A stretch of DNA of 64,000 bases from contig CAUJGJ010000030.1 in NCBI GenBank assembly GCA_963170055.1, forward strand, positions 1,275,001-1,339,000, given 5' to 3'. The position numbers were made by a program, and so were the translations under genes. Under the pieces are notes generated by a model. The model was not told where the DNA came from. It did not search any database and saw only the letters and a list, made by a program, of their open reading frames with translations. Source of the DNA: Halisarca cf. caerulea (taxonomy: Eukaryota > Porifera > Demospongiae > Chondrillida > Halisarcidae). Positions 1 to 34,200 of this stretch are shown here, in pieces (the first letter of the stretch is position 1; every line of letters starts with the position of its first letter).

Positions 1-370
1 ACGAATACGTGTACGTATGTAAGTAGGTATTCTAGATCTATCATATTATATACACTGTGAAGTGTGTATACTTCATGTAAGCATGCTTATGCATATAGGA
101 CATACTGGACAATATTGCATGTAGTACGTAGAGGTGACCATGAGCATGCAGTATACATAAATAAGTACGCCCTACATAATATAAATAATGGGGGGAAATT
201 ATCACACAGATAATCAGTAAAGTGTATACAAAAACATTGTGCATGCAGAGTATACATTTCATACTACATAAAAATATAGTTCTGAAAGATCACGCAGTAT
301 ATTTTAGTTGCCATGCATATTGATATGCTGTGCTGCAAACACCTGACAGTGTATATTCTACGTACTGTAG

Positions 371-2719
371 CTACTTCTTGATCCAATCTTCCATAAACTT
401 GACATATTTGATGGTGTCTCGGTTGTAAGTGTATGAAACATGAATGTACTCATCTGGTGTCTGTAGAATGCAAGGATAGCTGTACTCTGGACCATCTCCA
501 GACTCAAGGTCTCTGTAGTACGGCCATGTCTTCCCACCGTCCTCGGACAGGGAAATACGGATGGGGTGGCGAGGGCCGGTGGTTGGGTTGTACACCAAAA
601 CAATGTGTTGGTTCATCAGCGTACGAGCCTGTATGCCAGCATTGTTATTGGGAAACTCTGTCTTTTCTGGTTTTGTCCACTCTTTGCCATCATCTGCCGA
701 CTCTGACTTGTAGATGTGCTGAGCTCTACGGTCTCTCATGTACACATACAGCAACTCCTCCCCGGGGGTGGGCCTGATAACACTGGGCTGCACCAGGTAG
801 TTGCTACCCTCAATAGCATACTCTGTCCAAGATGTACCAGTTGACGTTCTTTGTATACTTGAGGTTTGGTCCTTATCCTCATGCACTGTGTGGAGGTGAT
901 CGGAAATAACACAAGTGAAAATACAGTGAGACTTCACTTATGTGCATGCACCTCAGATATTCAGTTCCCTCACCTTTTACACGTGCGCAGTATTTTTATT
1001 GGAACAAATCTGCAATAACCATACTAACTGCCCCCTCATTTATTCAGTTCCCTCACTTTATCCACAATTTCATCCAGAACATAAGAATGTGGATAAGTGA
1101 GGTCTGACTGTATATACAATATTATATGTCCAGGACTTACATAATAAAATGATGTAGATCGTTCTGATTCTGAAATTTGGGTTTGGTACATGTTTAGGAT
1201 TCCATGCAGCTATATAATTCTGTAAATCATGCACGCTGAGAAATATTTATCCTCTTGGGTCCACAGTCATGCATGGGATTAAGAACAGCACATTGAATCA
1301 ATGCACCCATATGTATGTACAGACTGACTTGTAAAGCTGTCAGTCATCCAACATTTTCTAAGCAAAGCCCAAGTCTTAGATTGACTGCTCCAATTTGAAT
1401 GTACAATAACAAATTTATCTCTTTCAATGACCAGCATTTTATCCTATTCATTAATTGGTAAACAACCAGAGGAGTTAGATGCAACATAAAGTGGTCCCTG
1501 GCCGATTCACCTGCACACTTGGCATATACCACTGTATGTTCAATCTACTGTAACAGTTGATAAAATGTCTAATAGTATGTAATTCCTTATGCAATCACGG
1601 TAAACATTAAATTTTAGTCAGGCACACTAGACCAGCCCTTCTAACACATCCTTTCCTCTTCCACTTTTGCTGTGTTAGTGGGTACTGCCTATAGCAGGGC
1701 AGACCGGCTAAGGCCATTTGGCCTCATCAGTCATTAACGATCAAAGGCTATAGTGTAGGTACTCAAGCTGTTTCCTTTGAAGAAAGAACTATGACATAAT
1801 GTATAGTTACTGTACTACCCTTAATTATCAAAGAGGTCTATTTTTGAGTTTAATCTTCAATTATAAACCACAGCAATCACAAAGGTCCAAACACACTGCA
1901 AGATGCAGATTCCCCTTTGTGAAATTAAATTCTTTCCCTGCAGACTCACCTGAGTAGTATATAGGCAACATCCAGTCTCCATCCAACCTACGAATAACTC
2001 TATTCCTGTCAAATGATCCATCTTTCCTAAACTGTTCATATGGCGGAGACCATGTAGAGCCCAAATTGGTTGAGTTTAGAGTCCAAATTTTAGCATCATA
2101 CTCAGCAGACAGGTTGCTAGACCTTGCTTGCAGATGTAACTTGCTACCAGGCTGTTGTGAGTGAAAAAGGTGCAAGATCTTTGTCCTATTATCGTAGAAA
2201 AGAACTGGATTCTGGTTGGAGTACCCGTCTCTGCGTGACACAACTCCTGCTTTAGTCCACTGATCTGTGCCATTAGGAAGGCGCGCCACTACGATAGCCA
2301 CACCGCTATGCCCCTCCTTCGTACCGCTGAACCAGGCTAGCAAAAGATCGCCAGTTGGGAGGAGCTCCAAGAAGGACGCGTGGTTAGATTGGAAAGGAGG
2401 AATCATGTATGCCTCGTAACGTCCGTCTCCGGTTGGTCTAACTTTACCTGTATAGACGTACATAATTAACACAGACTTACAGACTTAGAGCCCGAATATC
2501 TGCTTTAATGGCTTAAGGCTAGCTAGCTATGAAGACCGCGCCAAACGCACAATCACTAAAGAATGCAAATTTAATTTAGCTTATACAAAATTTTACCCAC
2601 GTACCGTCATAAGTTGCCACGGGTCTTTCGTTTGCCTGTTCTGAATGCGCACTAAACGCGAAAAACATTACCAAAGCGAGCGCCAGACAAATCCCTGCAC
2701 GTCTGCATTTGGAAGCCAT
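371..2719 (-). CDS. Secreted sialidase-superfamily protein, copy 1 (BNR/Asp-box repeats)
   Basis: Three exons on the minus strand: 2605-2719, 1950-2447, 371-885. All have GT/AG borders and phases 1/1, giving 375 residues. Exon 1 encodes a signal peptide (Met, basic stretch, then a hydrophobic core CLALALVMFFAF), so the product should be secreted or lysosomal. The body reads as a six-bladed sialidase fold of the BNR_2 type (PF13088): an N-terminal SNHASFLELLPTGDLLLAWF block, a QNPVLFYDN block, the QPSVIRP and YMRDRRAQHIYK blocks, an Asp-box SLSEDGGKTW, and a C-terminal YTYNRDTIKYVKF block. The family cleaves terminal sialic acids or related sugars, but substrate and activity are not shown here. 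The classical FRIP arginine is not obvious (MIPP instead), so a non-sialidase glycosidase or lectin-like role is possible. It is tandem with two paralogues; the 3' end of copy 2 lies 240 bp upstream. Confidence 0.87.
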
Positions 2720-2959
2720 CTTGCGAGATGGTAGGCTCTAGATTCTCCGGACATCTAATGTAAAACATCGTAATTTCAAAGCTGTCGCGAGCAGTCACAA
2801 TGACAAAACAGGATGTTTTATATAATGGAAAGATATAGTAACTACATATTATAGTCATCACTGGTCATATAGCCAAAACGGCCCTTTACCTCAGTAGAAT
2901 AAATCATTATATACCTTTCAAAAACAACCAGGTTAATGATACGAAAAGGTGTGAATGTA

Positions 2960-4496
2960 TTAAGCTTTGCTCTTGATCCAGTCTTCCATAAACTTGACAT
3001 ATTTGATGGTGTCTCGGTTGTAAGTGTATGAAACATGAATGTACTCATCTGCTGTCTGCAGGATGCAAGGGTAGCTGTACCTCGGACCTGGCCCTGACTC
3101 CAGGTCTCTGGAGTAAGGCCATGTATTACCACCGTCCTCTGACAGAGAGATGCGCAGCGGGTGACGATCATCGTGTGTGGGATTGTACACTATCACAATG
3201 TGCTGGTTTAGCAATGCTCGTGCCTGAATACCAGCATTGTTGTTGGGAAACGATGTTGGCTGAGGTGCAGTCCAGGTGGCCCCATCATCAGCAGACACAG
3301 CTTTGTAAATGTTTTGATGTCTCCGATCTCTGTAATAGACAACAAGTGTGGGCTTGCCTGGCTGGGGTCTGATGACACTGGGTTGCACTAGGTAGAAGCT
3401 GTTGTTAAATATGGTTTCGTTCCACATGATACCATCTGTGGTACTCTTGAACACAGAATACTGCTTCGAGTTATCTTTCACTACAAATAAGTAGCAGGAA
3501 CACAGTTACTGTAGATAATTTATTCATCAAATTAATAAATAGACCAAGTATCTATATGATTCCTTATAAAGGTTATAAACTGATTCAAAAGACATTTTAC
3601 AGGTTTCACATAGCCATTTATATTGTTATATTTTGACCCACTGTGTATGCCTGTATGCTAGCGCATATCAGAGATAGGATACAAACATGCATGCATGTGT
3701 TTAGTAATGGGAACCTATTCCAGCAATCTTACGGCCTATCCCCACAATATAGAAGTGATTTCCTAGGTGTTTCATCATCTCAACCCTAGCCATGCATCAA
3801 CTGCTGGATCAATACCCACTCTGATAAAAACAGTATTGTCAACTCACCAGCATAGTACATTGGTATGGCCCACTCTCCATTGAGGCGGTGGAACACACGG
3901 TTTCTGTCAAATGAAGAGTTCCTACTGAACACATCATAAGGTGGAGACCATGTCATTCCCAAGTCAGTCGAGTTCTGAGTCCAAACATTTGCATCATACT
4001 CCGTTAGATGATCTGTTGTTGCAGGTTGCTGTGAATGGAAGAGATGCAACAGCTTTGTTCTATTGTCGAAAAAGAGAACAGGATTCTGGTTGGAGTATCC
4101 TTCCCTACGAGCTACTAACTCAGCCTTGTTCCATTGATCTGTCCCATTTTTCAACCTGGAGATGACAATAGATACGTTGTCCCGTCCCTCCTTCGTGCCG
4201 CTGAACCAAGCTAGCAAGAGATCGCCATTGGGGAGGAGCTCTAGGAAAGAGGCGTGGTTGGTCTTATAAGGAGGGATCATGTAGGCTTTGAAACGACCGT
4301 CATCGGTTTTTCTTATTTTCCCTAAAAGTGCAAATACAAGAACCTACTTTAAACAAATCTAGGAATATATCTGCGTGACTGCAGACAATTAAATCATACC
4401 GTCAAAAGTTGCTTTGGGTCGAAAGTTTTCTTCAGAAGCAGCAAAATTACAGACAAGAGTGAGAATGACAACTACACAAACTTTAAGAAAATCCAT
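2960..4496 (-). CDS. Secreted sialidase-superfamily protein, copy 2
   Basis: Three exons on the minus strand: 4400-4496, 3848-4321, 2960-3480. Phases match copy 1 and the product is 363 residues. Exon 1 encodes a signal peptide (MDFLKVCVVVVILTLVCNF). The conserved blocks follow copy 1: NHASFLELLPNGDLLLAWF, NQNPVLFFDNR, QPSVIRPQPG, the YYRDRRHQNIYK block, the Asp-box SLSEDGGNTW, and the terminal TYNRDTIKYVKF. A shorter loop between the second and third blades (about 8 residues fewer than copy 1) accounts for most of the length difference. It lies head-to-tail between copies 1 and 3, with only about 285 bp to the copy 3 stop codon. That argues for recent tandem duplication and possibly shared regulation. 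Assignment to the BNR_2 sialidase family is firm by motif; the substrate is unknown. Confidence 0.87.
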
Positions 4497-4781
4497 GGCA
4501 AGCCCCCGTCACTTAGTAGATGGTAGAAGAAATCTGTTACGCCGTGTCTGTACTGTACGTGGTGTCCTGCACCGTTGCACGAGAATTGGTTCGGGAATCC
4601 GCGCCCAATAGCTTTAGGATTTACAGAGGTATGCGAATATTTTACGGAATTTGGGATATGAAAACATGAAAACTAAAACCTGATAACTGTACAGCTCAGC
4701 TACGATCGAGGAAAAGTCTCATGCAGTGTGTTTTCTTCAAATCGTGTTATGAGCTCCTGTATGCTAGGGGTTGCAACCATC

Positions 4782-6970
4782 TTAAAGCTTCTTCTTGATC
4801 CAGTCCTCCATAAACTTGACATATTTGATAGTTTTTCGGTTGAATGTGTAAGTGACATGAATGTACCCATCTGGTGTCTGCAGGATGCAAGGATAGCTGT
4901 ACTCTGGACCATCCCCAGACTCCAGGTCTCTGTAGTACGGCCATGTCTTCCCACCGTCCTCTGATAGGGAAATACGGATGGGGTGGCGTCCGTGTGTGGT
5001 TGGATTGTATACTAGGACAATGTGTTGGTTGGCAAGTGTATATGCTTGAATTCCAGCATTGTTGTTAGGAAACTGTGTTTTCTCTGGTGCACTCCACTCT
5101 TTCCCATCATCCAGTGAGGAAGCGACATAAATATGCTTTCTTTCACGATCTCGATAATACGAGAAAAGCGTTGCGTTACCAGGTTTAGGACGTATCACGC
5201 TTGGCTGATCAAGGTGAGTAGTGTCTTTCATTGGATAAGAAGTCCAGTTCTTCCAATCAGGTGTTATCTGAGTAGCACAATACTCCTGGTCACCTAATGC
5301 AACAAACAGCAAACAAAGCAGTACTAGAGGGTTTGGCGCTGTAGTGGTCAAGTTAGGAGTTACCACATGCAGCGCTCAATGCTACAGTCAGCCCTGAGCT
5401 AAGCAACAACGGTGCCAACGACAGTGCACACAGAATCCTGTAAACTGTTTTACAAATTATCGATTGTAAAACTCACCGGAATAATACATGGGCATGATCC
5501 ACTGTCCATTAAGTGTGGTCAACATGCGATTTCTGTCCCAGGCACCATCTTTGTTGAACAGTACCACCGGAACAGACCAATTGGAGCCCAAATCTGTGGA
5601 GTTCATCTTCCACACAGTGCTTGCTGGAGAGTGAGAGGGTTCTTCGACGCCACTTAAGGCCTTCTTTCCTAGATTTGAATGTGAGTGGTAGAAATATACC
5701 TCAATTCAGAGTTAATAATAGTGATAGAACATAATCATAATACTAGTAGATGTGATGGCTACATGTATTATAAACACTTGTACTGACTGAGATGCCATGC
5801 ATGGTGAAAAGTATGTATTATTATTACTAAGGAAACTTTAAGATAGTAATAGGACTTCAGTGGAATCAGAATGTGGTCTGCATGTGGCTACATTATGGGA
5901 CTTAGTCCGTAATCCACAATTCAACTCTTAGACTAATAGTCTCAGACTCTATGACTCCATCTGTATGCCTATAATATACGATTTTGCATAAACTAACAGA
6001 GTGCAACACTGTGCCATAAAACTATGTATACCTGGGTTTTGTGCATAATATAAATGGACCATCTTTCCCTGAGAATCATAGAACAACACAGGATTCTGGT
6101 TGGAGTATCCATCCCTCTTTGCTACCACTGCAGCATTGGTCCATTGATCCGAGCCATTTTTAAGCCGGGACAAAACAATGGCCACACCACTGTACCCCTC
6201 CTTCTTCCCACTGAACCAGCTGAGAAGGAGATCACCATTAGGAAGGAGCTCAATGAACGAAGCATGGTTTGTTTCATAAGGTGGCACCATGTAGGCCTTG
6301 TAGCGACCATCTGAGGTGTATCGCACCTTTCCTGTGGAAAGCAAAATGAGCAAAGTACAGTGACTGCCATTATAAGTTTAGTTACAATACATGTGGTGTC
6401 CAGCAAAAGTCCATGCAAGGAAATTTATCTTCACATAGACACTATATACTGCCACCAGCTTGCAATTGGTAGCATCATGGGGTTCGAGTATCTATGGCAG
6501 CATGGGGCATTCATGGCTATGCAACACATGGAGTTTGTATGCAAAGTCAATGGTAATCCCTGCATGGCACGGAATTACAGCCATACCACGAACAGTTAGA
6601 CCATAGATACTACAAACTGTATCTATGGTTAGACAAGTCATAATACTTAATAAAAACTTTCCCTGGCAAGCATATATTACGTGTACCTCATGCCTGCACT
6701 GGGCTTAGAATCAATACCTAGCGACCGACACAAAGCATATTATAGATAAATGTGCTTGGTGCAAGCCTTCAGAGTCTTTTCTACTACAAAACTGCAAACA
6801 AGCAGATCATATTATGGTCCGACAGAGAAGAAGAGTATCTTCTATGGCTAAATATAGAGTTATAAAGGCGAAAAATCCAGCTTACCGTCGAAATCAGCTT
6901 CTGGAGAGCTCAGCGCGCAGAGTACACAGCATGAAAGAAGAACCCACACAATTGCGGCTCTGGACGTCAT
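4782..6970 (-). CDS. Secreted sialidase-superfamily protein, copy 3 (extra intron)
   Basis: Four exons on the minus strand: 6886-6970, 6032-6331, 5477-5653, 4782-5293, giving 357 residues. Signal peptide in exon 1 (AAIVWVLLSCCVLCALSS). Blocks match copies 1 and 2: NHASFIELLPNGDLLLSWF, NQNPVLFYDS, WDRNRMLTTLNG, QPSVIRPKPG, SYYRDRERKHIY, the Asp-box SLSEDGGKTW and TFNRKTIKYVKF. The region that is one exon in copies 1 and 2 is split here by a 378-bp intron after the YYAQNP segment. The acceptor at 5654 is the least certain site: an upstream AG at 5670 would bring an in-frame stop, so the AG just before position 5653 was chosen. Most likely a secreted glycan-processing enzyme like its neighbours; specificity cannot be read from the sequence. 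Confidence 0.82.
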
Positions 6971-7640
6971 TTTTAGTTTACAAATCGAATCACGTGACAG
7001 AAATGGACGCTCCATACAATTCTGTACGTACCCTTCAGCCTCTGCCCTTCAGCGATGACGAAAATTCCTGTATAGACTATAATTATACGCATCTAATGGT
7101 TTTAAATATACGAATAGTCAGTGGCAATGGATTCCAATATGAACGTTGTCTGACACTGAGTATTAGAAAGTTATCGCTTCATAGCTGTTTTATACGTGGA
7201 CCTTGTCAATGACATATTGCATGTAACACTTTCCAAATCCAGTAAAAGCTTAACAAAATCAATCTTGACCTGAATGTATATGCCAGCCTGGGTGGGTATA
7301 GGAGGGTTAAGAAGTTGTTTGCTTGTTTTGTGCAGTGGTAATATTGTATGCTGCCCGGGCTCCAGCTGAGGCATGGGGTCCATGGCCAGTTGCCTTTCAT
7401 CAGTGTCTTCCGGCTTAGGTCAGCTGCAACTGAAAACTTTTAGGTCCTTCTTTGGAGTACCTATATTACACCTTAGATCTAGAGCTGATCCTGCTCACTA
7501 CATAATTGAGTGGCCCGTTCAGAAATGAACTGCTTACAATTGCACTGGGACTCTGAGGTGGACTAACATGAGATGCATCTCAGTGAAGTATTGACCTACC
7601 CTGATTAGTACAATCAGATCATTAGAAGAGCTGCTTTGGA

Positions 7641-7737
7641 CACTGTATCCCTGAAGGAAGGTAGCCTGGAAACTACTGATGTCCCTGAAGGAAGGTAGCT
7701 GGAGACTACAGTGATGTCCCCGAAGGAAGGTAGCTGG
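7641..7737. repeat. Short tandem repeat, about 35-bp unit, 3 copies
   Basis: Three imperfect copies of a unit built around CTGAAGGAAGGTAGCTGG, separated by the partly conserved spacer GAGACTACAGTGATGTC. Confidence 0.8.
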
Positions 7738-8649
7738 AAGGCCAGACCCCTTACAGGACTACTATATTTTGCATTTTTTGGATGGCATAACCATATGATG
7801 AATTGCCTAAATCTTGGGAACATGAACAAAAATCAGCTGCTGGATATGTTCCAGAACATTGCTGAGAGGAATGTGCTACTTGAGTGGCCAAAAGAGATGA
7901 CCGTTACGTACATGTGAAACCTACACTGGCAGTACTGCACATAGGCTCAAAGGTGCTGGTCTGTGTGCGGCACCGGCAGATCCATACACTCCATGCTCAT
8001 GAAATTGAGGGGTAGTATAGCCCAATTACAAATAGATTTTAGATAGATATTTTTTTCTTTTGTATCACATTGTATTCCTCGATTTGAATAATAATGTGTC
8101 TCCCCTGGGAGGTGACGTGGTGTCAATCACTTTGATAGAAGATTGATGTTGGGAGTGTGGCGGTGGTGATATTGAGGACACCGGTCATTCATTGTATAAT
8201 GTCTTGCCCAAATCTTGCATACTCAGCACAAACCACTGATTGATTGTGTCAGCCAAATGAACAATGGGTTTGATGCCATGGGCGCATGTGTATAGTTTTT
8301 TCTAAAAAGTGCACAGCGATTGTACCTTATAAGATCTAGCATGTCAAGATATTAAGACTGCATCTCATGCATTTGTTACACCCGATTCAATAATTTATTG
8401 TATGACATTTAACTATATTCTTTGTTCTTGATGACTGATTACTTTTTTGTTTACTTTTGTTCCTGTGGCTCATTGGGTATGCCATACCCTATAGAGTGTT
8501 GCTGTACACATGTCCAGGTTAAATAATTAATTGAATTATTTATTGATTGATATAGCTATGACGTAATGCCATTAATTTACAGTATATTGCATCATTGCTA
8601 TATATAGATCCCCAATTTTGATACACACCCTACAGGGACCACCAGCGAC

Positions 8650-8657
8650 TATAAAAG
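8650..8657 (+). promoter_or_regulatory. Candidate TATA box of SDR gene A
   Basis: TATAAAAG lies 114 bp upstream of the SDR gene A start codon on the coding strand. The distance fits a TSS near 8680 and a short 5' UTR. This is inferred from consensus only. Confidence 0.5.
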
Positions 8658-8770
8658 ACCACAACAATTGCCAGCAGACATCATTGTGGTACAAGGATAC
8701 GAATCACCTGAATAAATTTTCCGTTTGCTGAACAACTATATTTACAATTTTGCAACTATAGCCTCGAAGA

Positions 8771-19319
<10,549 letters not shown>

Positions 19320-19887
19320 AATGAAAGGGAGGAAGGTGTTCAAGCAGTACCAGCTGGATCTATCCTTGTACAATATTGTCAGAAACCCGGTGCCATAGTT
19401 TCATATTCCAGCCCTTTGGGTAATTATGTATAGATTTCCAACTCGTATTATGTATAATCACAATATCAGAGGATCAATTGCAGGCCTATAAAGAAATTGG
19501 TTGAATTATATTATAATACATACATGCATGTATACATGTACATAGTTCATTCATATGTCAGATACATATGTATACATAATGTAATATGTACACATGTGCA
19601 GCATGTACGGACATACGTATACATGTGCATTAATATTTTTATAATATTATGCAAATGTATATTATATATGCAGTGGAAATATATGGCTTATGTATAGAGA
19701 TTGTATCGACCTATATTATAACCATAGATATTACATACGTATAATATTATGTATAATATTATATAGCTATGCTAGTATTATGAGTATATTATGCATGGTT
19801 TATACATATAATATACCCCATATTTCCTTAGCGCCATTTCGGAGGTAATATAATATATTATACGATCATGATCACGTGGTCGACAAA
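19320..19887. other. Intergenic spacer between SDR genes A and B
   Basis: AT-rich sequence with many ATGTACAT/TACGTA-like palindromes. No gene or clear core promoter is recognised. Confidence 0.5.
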
Positions 19888-30248
<10,361 letters not shown>

Positions 30249-31201
30249 CTGTGTATATGATGTAGTAGTAGAGCATTATTGTTTGTATTATTATTGTCAG
30301 AATTTATAATGCATGCCATAATTTTATTGCGTGATCATACTTTGGGTATTTATTGATTACGACCTAGATTATTATGTAATTGCATGCAAAATAATCTCAA
30401 GCTCCGAATAAAGGACGCATATAATATATAATGGTACCCGTCTAATCCATGCAGCTAGACCCTTGCATGCATGAATTGTGCACGCGGGTCGACCCTCTCG
30501 ATCTATTATGGACGCATGCAATTGCAAATTAATATTGATGATTCATTATACCATGCCATACATACTCAGCCCCTGATCATGAATTGAGGACAACTTATTA
30601 TCAGGACAGTTGATCTGCATGTTTTGGTCCCATGCATGCATAGACCTCGAGGGGTTCCACTTTATATACTGTATAATATTATTATGCATCATTACTATAA
30701 TATTATTATATAGTATTTCAGAGATCATACATATGCAGTGCCTCTTTTAATTATCCTTTGAAGGGATCAAGGTTGGCCAATAATATAGCTCTGCAATTGC
30801 ATGTGATATACTATTTATTATATCGATCATGCAAAATATACATGTGAAATTATTACATACGATATCGATGTCATGCATGGGATCGATCGAAGTAATTTTG
30901 GAATTGCATGCAATTATGCATGTTGACAATCTTTATTATAATGTTTGTAGATGTTACAATAATCTTGTATAAAATATGTATAATATATATAAAATATGTA
31001 TTCATTGATCATGAATTCTTACAAAAGTAACCATAAAACTAGTATCCATAGTATATCTCTACTGTAGTTAGGGCTAGACAAACAGACTAAAGTACAAAGC
31101 ACAATTCTCTACCGTTACACCATTTACTTACATAAAGTGTATGCACATAATGTCAACCTGCATGCATGAGCAAATAGCATTGCATGTAAACCAAAAAATG
31201 T
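30249..31201. other. Convergent intergenic region between SDR B and the ZNFX1-like gene
   Basis: AT-rich, with many GCATGC and ATATAAT-like stretches. No gene is recognised. It holds the polyadenylation region of both flanking genes. Confidence 0.55.
30407..30412 (+). terminator. Candidate polyadenylation signal of SDR B
   Basis: AATAAA 159 bp downstream of the stop codon. Consensus only. Confidence 0.45.
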
Positions 31202-34200
31202 TTATCTGATACCAAAGCGCCTTTGAAGTTCTCTGAAGTATTCCTCATTAGCTTCTTGAGAAAAGGCAGGATGACGAGCTCCATCCATTTCTGTAGCAAC
31301 CCGGTTGTCATCACGCAGCCTATGAGAAGTGCCACCAATTTTAGCCTTGCATTCGGGACACACGCTCTCCTCAGATGCCCCTCCACACTCAGTGATGCAG
31401 TAGACGTGGCCATTTGGGCACTTGTACCAGTGACCTTGTGTCAGTCCCATCGCCTTGACAATCATTAAACGTTCATCAGAGGAAATGCCGAGACCACCAC
31501 ACTTCTTCCTCATTGTATCTAGTGCCGCCTTGATCTTGCTGTAGTAGGTATCTGACAGCTTATCCGCCTTCCCCTCCAAACCGGCAAGCCTGCAGTACTG
31601 AAGAAGTTTAACAAGTTGCTGTTTGTCATTGCTTGTCAGCTGTCCTGCCTGATCAAGACCAACTTTGTGAGCTATCTCACACCACGAGACAAGCAAACTA
31701 AGTCTCTTCATCTCTGTTTCAATGTCACTTGTCTGTTGACTGGCGAAATACCTCTGCTCACATGTGTACTTCAACACAACTGTCATCTCCTTGAAGATTT
31801 CCTCACACTTCAGTGGAGTGTTTTCAACAGCAACAATAGAAGTACCTCTCAGCTCAGCCATCTTCTCAATGAGGCTACCACATGAATTGATTACGCTACA
31901 TTTTGTCTGATACGCCATCTTTTCATGATAGGCGAGAGACTTGGCCTTCTTCATTTCCTCCTTCACCGCTTCCAGCTGACTGGATAGTATTGAGTAGTGC
32001 CTTTTGGACCGCAGTTTAGTGCGAAGTGTCCTCATGTCAGTCACCAGAGCATTGAGGTCCACAGAGCCACCTTCAGCGCCCCTGAACACTGCTGCCTTGA
32101 CCCGTTCCATGTCAGAGAGTGTGCGTTTGATGACATTCCCGTACCTCAGGCTGCGGCGTACGGGAACCTTGCACTTCGGACACTGTTTGAACTGGATCTC
32201 ACGACTTTTAGTATCGTCTCCAACTGACTCTTGATCCATCCATTGATCAAGACCTTTCACTTCAAAAATGTGACCACAATCCTTAAGTCGCACAAATCTT
32301 GCATCTGGTTCATCTTCATCTCCAAAGAAAATTTCTGTAACTTTATCTTTGTTACACACACAGCACAGGGTTGGGCATTCTTCTCCACACAAACCAATAC
32401 AAGGGTGCTTGCACTTCAGCTTCTTCCGACAAGGTTTATCACATCGTGGGCGATCGCACTGTTCCCCACATTTCCTGGTGCACATGTGGTGGGGACACGC
32501 CCACTGACATGCCTCCATACATGGTTGACAGGGTTCCTTACACTTTTTGGGACATCGACTGTGATTGCAGTAGTTGTTGCATGCCTTCTCACACGGTGGG
32601 CATTTGTTGGTGCAAGGGAATGTACATATGTGTCCACAGGCCAGGGTTCTACCACAGTCCTCAGAGCAGGGTTGATGAAGACGACCCTGCACACAACCCG
32701 AACATGTCCCAGTGCAGGGATGCCCACATTCTAGTACCTGTTTGCATGGCTCTAAGCACTTGGCATCTCGTGGCTCAACTGAGCATTGAAGAGCTCTATT
32801 GTGACCACACGAAAGCCGCTTTTCCACAAGTGTTTCACACTTGGCAGGGCAAGGCTCATAACACATCTTCATGCAAGGATGTCCACAACGAGGCAAGACC
32901 TTCTTACAAGGTTGCATACACTTCACTGTTGTAATGCTTGCACCACACGTCAAGACCATGGTATGACCACAGAGCAGTGTCCTGGTCACCTTCACCTTGC
33001 AAGGTGGGCACCCTCCTGCACATTCATAGCATCGCTTGCTACATTGATGTCCACAGATGAGAGTCTTCTGGCAGTCCCGCATGCACTTTACAATCTTGTG
33101 CTCTCTGTCCTGGACATGACAGGTGCGTCTACAGGAGTGTCCACAAGAGAGCCGCACACCGCAGGGCTTGGAACAACCACCTTCTGGAACCTTCGCGAAA
33201 TCAGATGCTGACAATATGATGGTTCTTGTTTGTGGATGGTTGCAGCAGTATAAGGGCAACGCTTGTCCAAGAAAGTTTCGCTTCTCTACATCTTCAATAA
33301 TATTTGGCCAAATGGTGTCATCTTTCGTCCTTAACATCTGAAAGTTGCCAATCACATACAGACCCCACTTTGCTCTAGATAGGGATACACAGACTCGGTT
33401 TTTGTCCCGCAGGAATCCAATATTGCCATCCGAGTTGCTTCTGACTAACGACAACAAAATGATGTCATTCTCCTCACCCTGGAAGTCATCAACAGCAGCC
33501 ACCCGCACACCACCAAACTCCGCTCTGGGCATCCTCTTCTTAAACTTGAGAAGCTGTCCCTTGTACATAGTCAGAATGGTGATCTGCTCAGGTTTGTAGC
33601 CTTGCTTCAGAAGGTAACGACACAAGCCTACAATGTAGTCCACTTCAAATTTGTTGGAGTGGCTCAGCAGGTCCTGGTCTTCATTTGGGTCTTCATATGA
33701 TGAATGATCAATGAAAAACAGGTGTTTCCCAACTCCACTAATCTTTGGATAACACGACACAGTGTCATGATCTTCCAGTGTCTTGTAGATGTGCGGATGT
33801 ACCAGCTTACGGATTTCAGGCTCCATTCGGTGCTGTATCTGAAGTGTGGTATGGGGATAGTTGTTGTTGGCCAAGCGTTCGAAGAGTGAAACGTCCATGT
33901 GACAGTGCTGAACCAACTCATATGTGGTGGGCTTTGGTCTCAGCTGCTTGTGGTCACCAATGAGAATCAGCTGCTGGGCTCCTGAGGACAGACACGAAAC
34001 AATGTGAGATTCCAATACTTCAGCAGCTTCTTCAATCACAACAATCTTTGGAACAAGCTTCTCAAGTATGTAGCTGTGCTTGGCTGCTCCAGTAGTTGTC
34101 ATGCCAATAATATCAGCAGAATTCAACACAGACAGATCCATGTCCTCTTGGATCTTGTTGAGTTCTTTCCCCAGCGTCTGATAGTCTTCAGCAAAACGTT

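Larger units (their letters stand above)
6971..8770. other. Divergent intergenic region between sialidase copy 3 and SDR gene A
   Basis: No convincing gene is visible. It separates two divergently transcribed genes. It contains a three-copy tandem repeat (7641-7737) and a TATA-type core promoter for SDR gene A near 8650. A 68-codon ORF at 7711-7917 overlaps the tandem repeat and resembles nothing recognised. Confidence 0.6.

Noticed and set aside
7711..7917. 68-codon plus-strand ORF between sialidase 3 and SDR A
   Set aside because: Starts inside a tandem repeat, no recognisable domain, no splice partner found.
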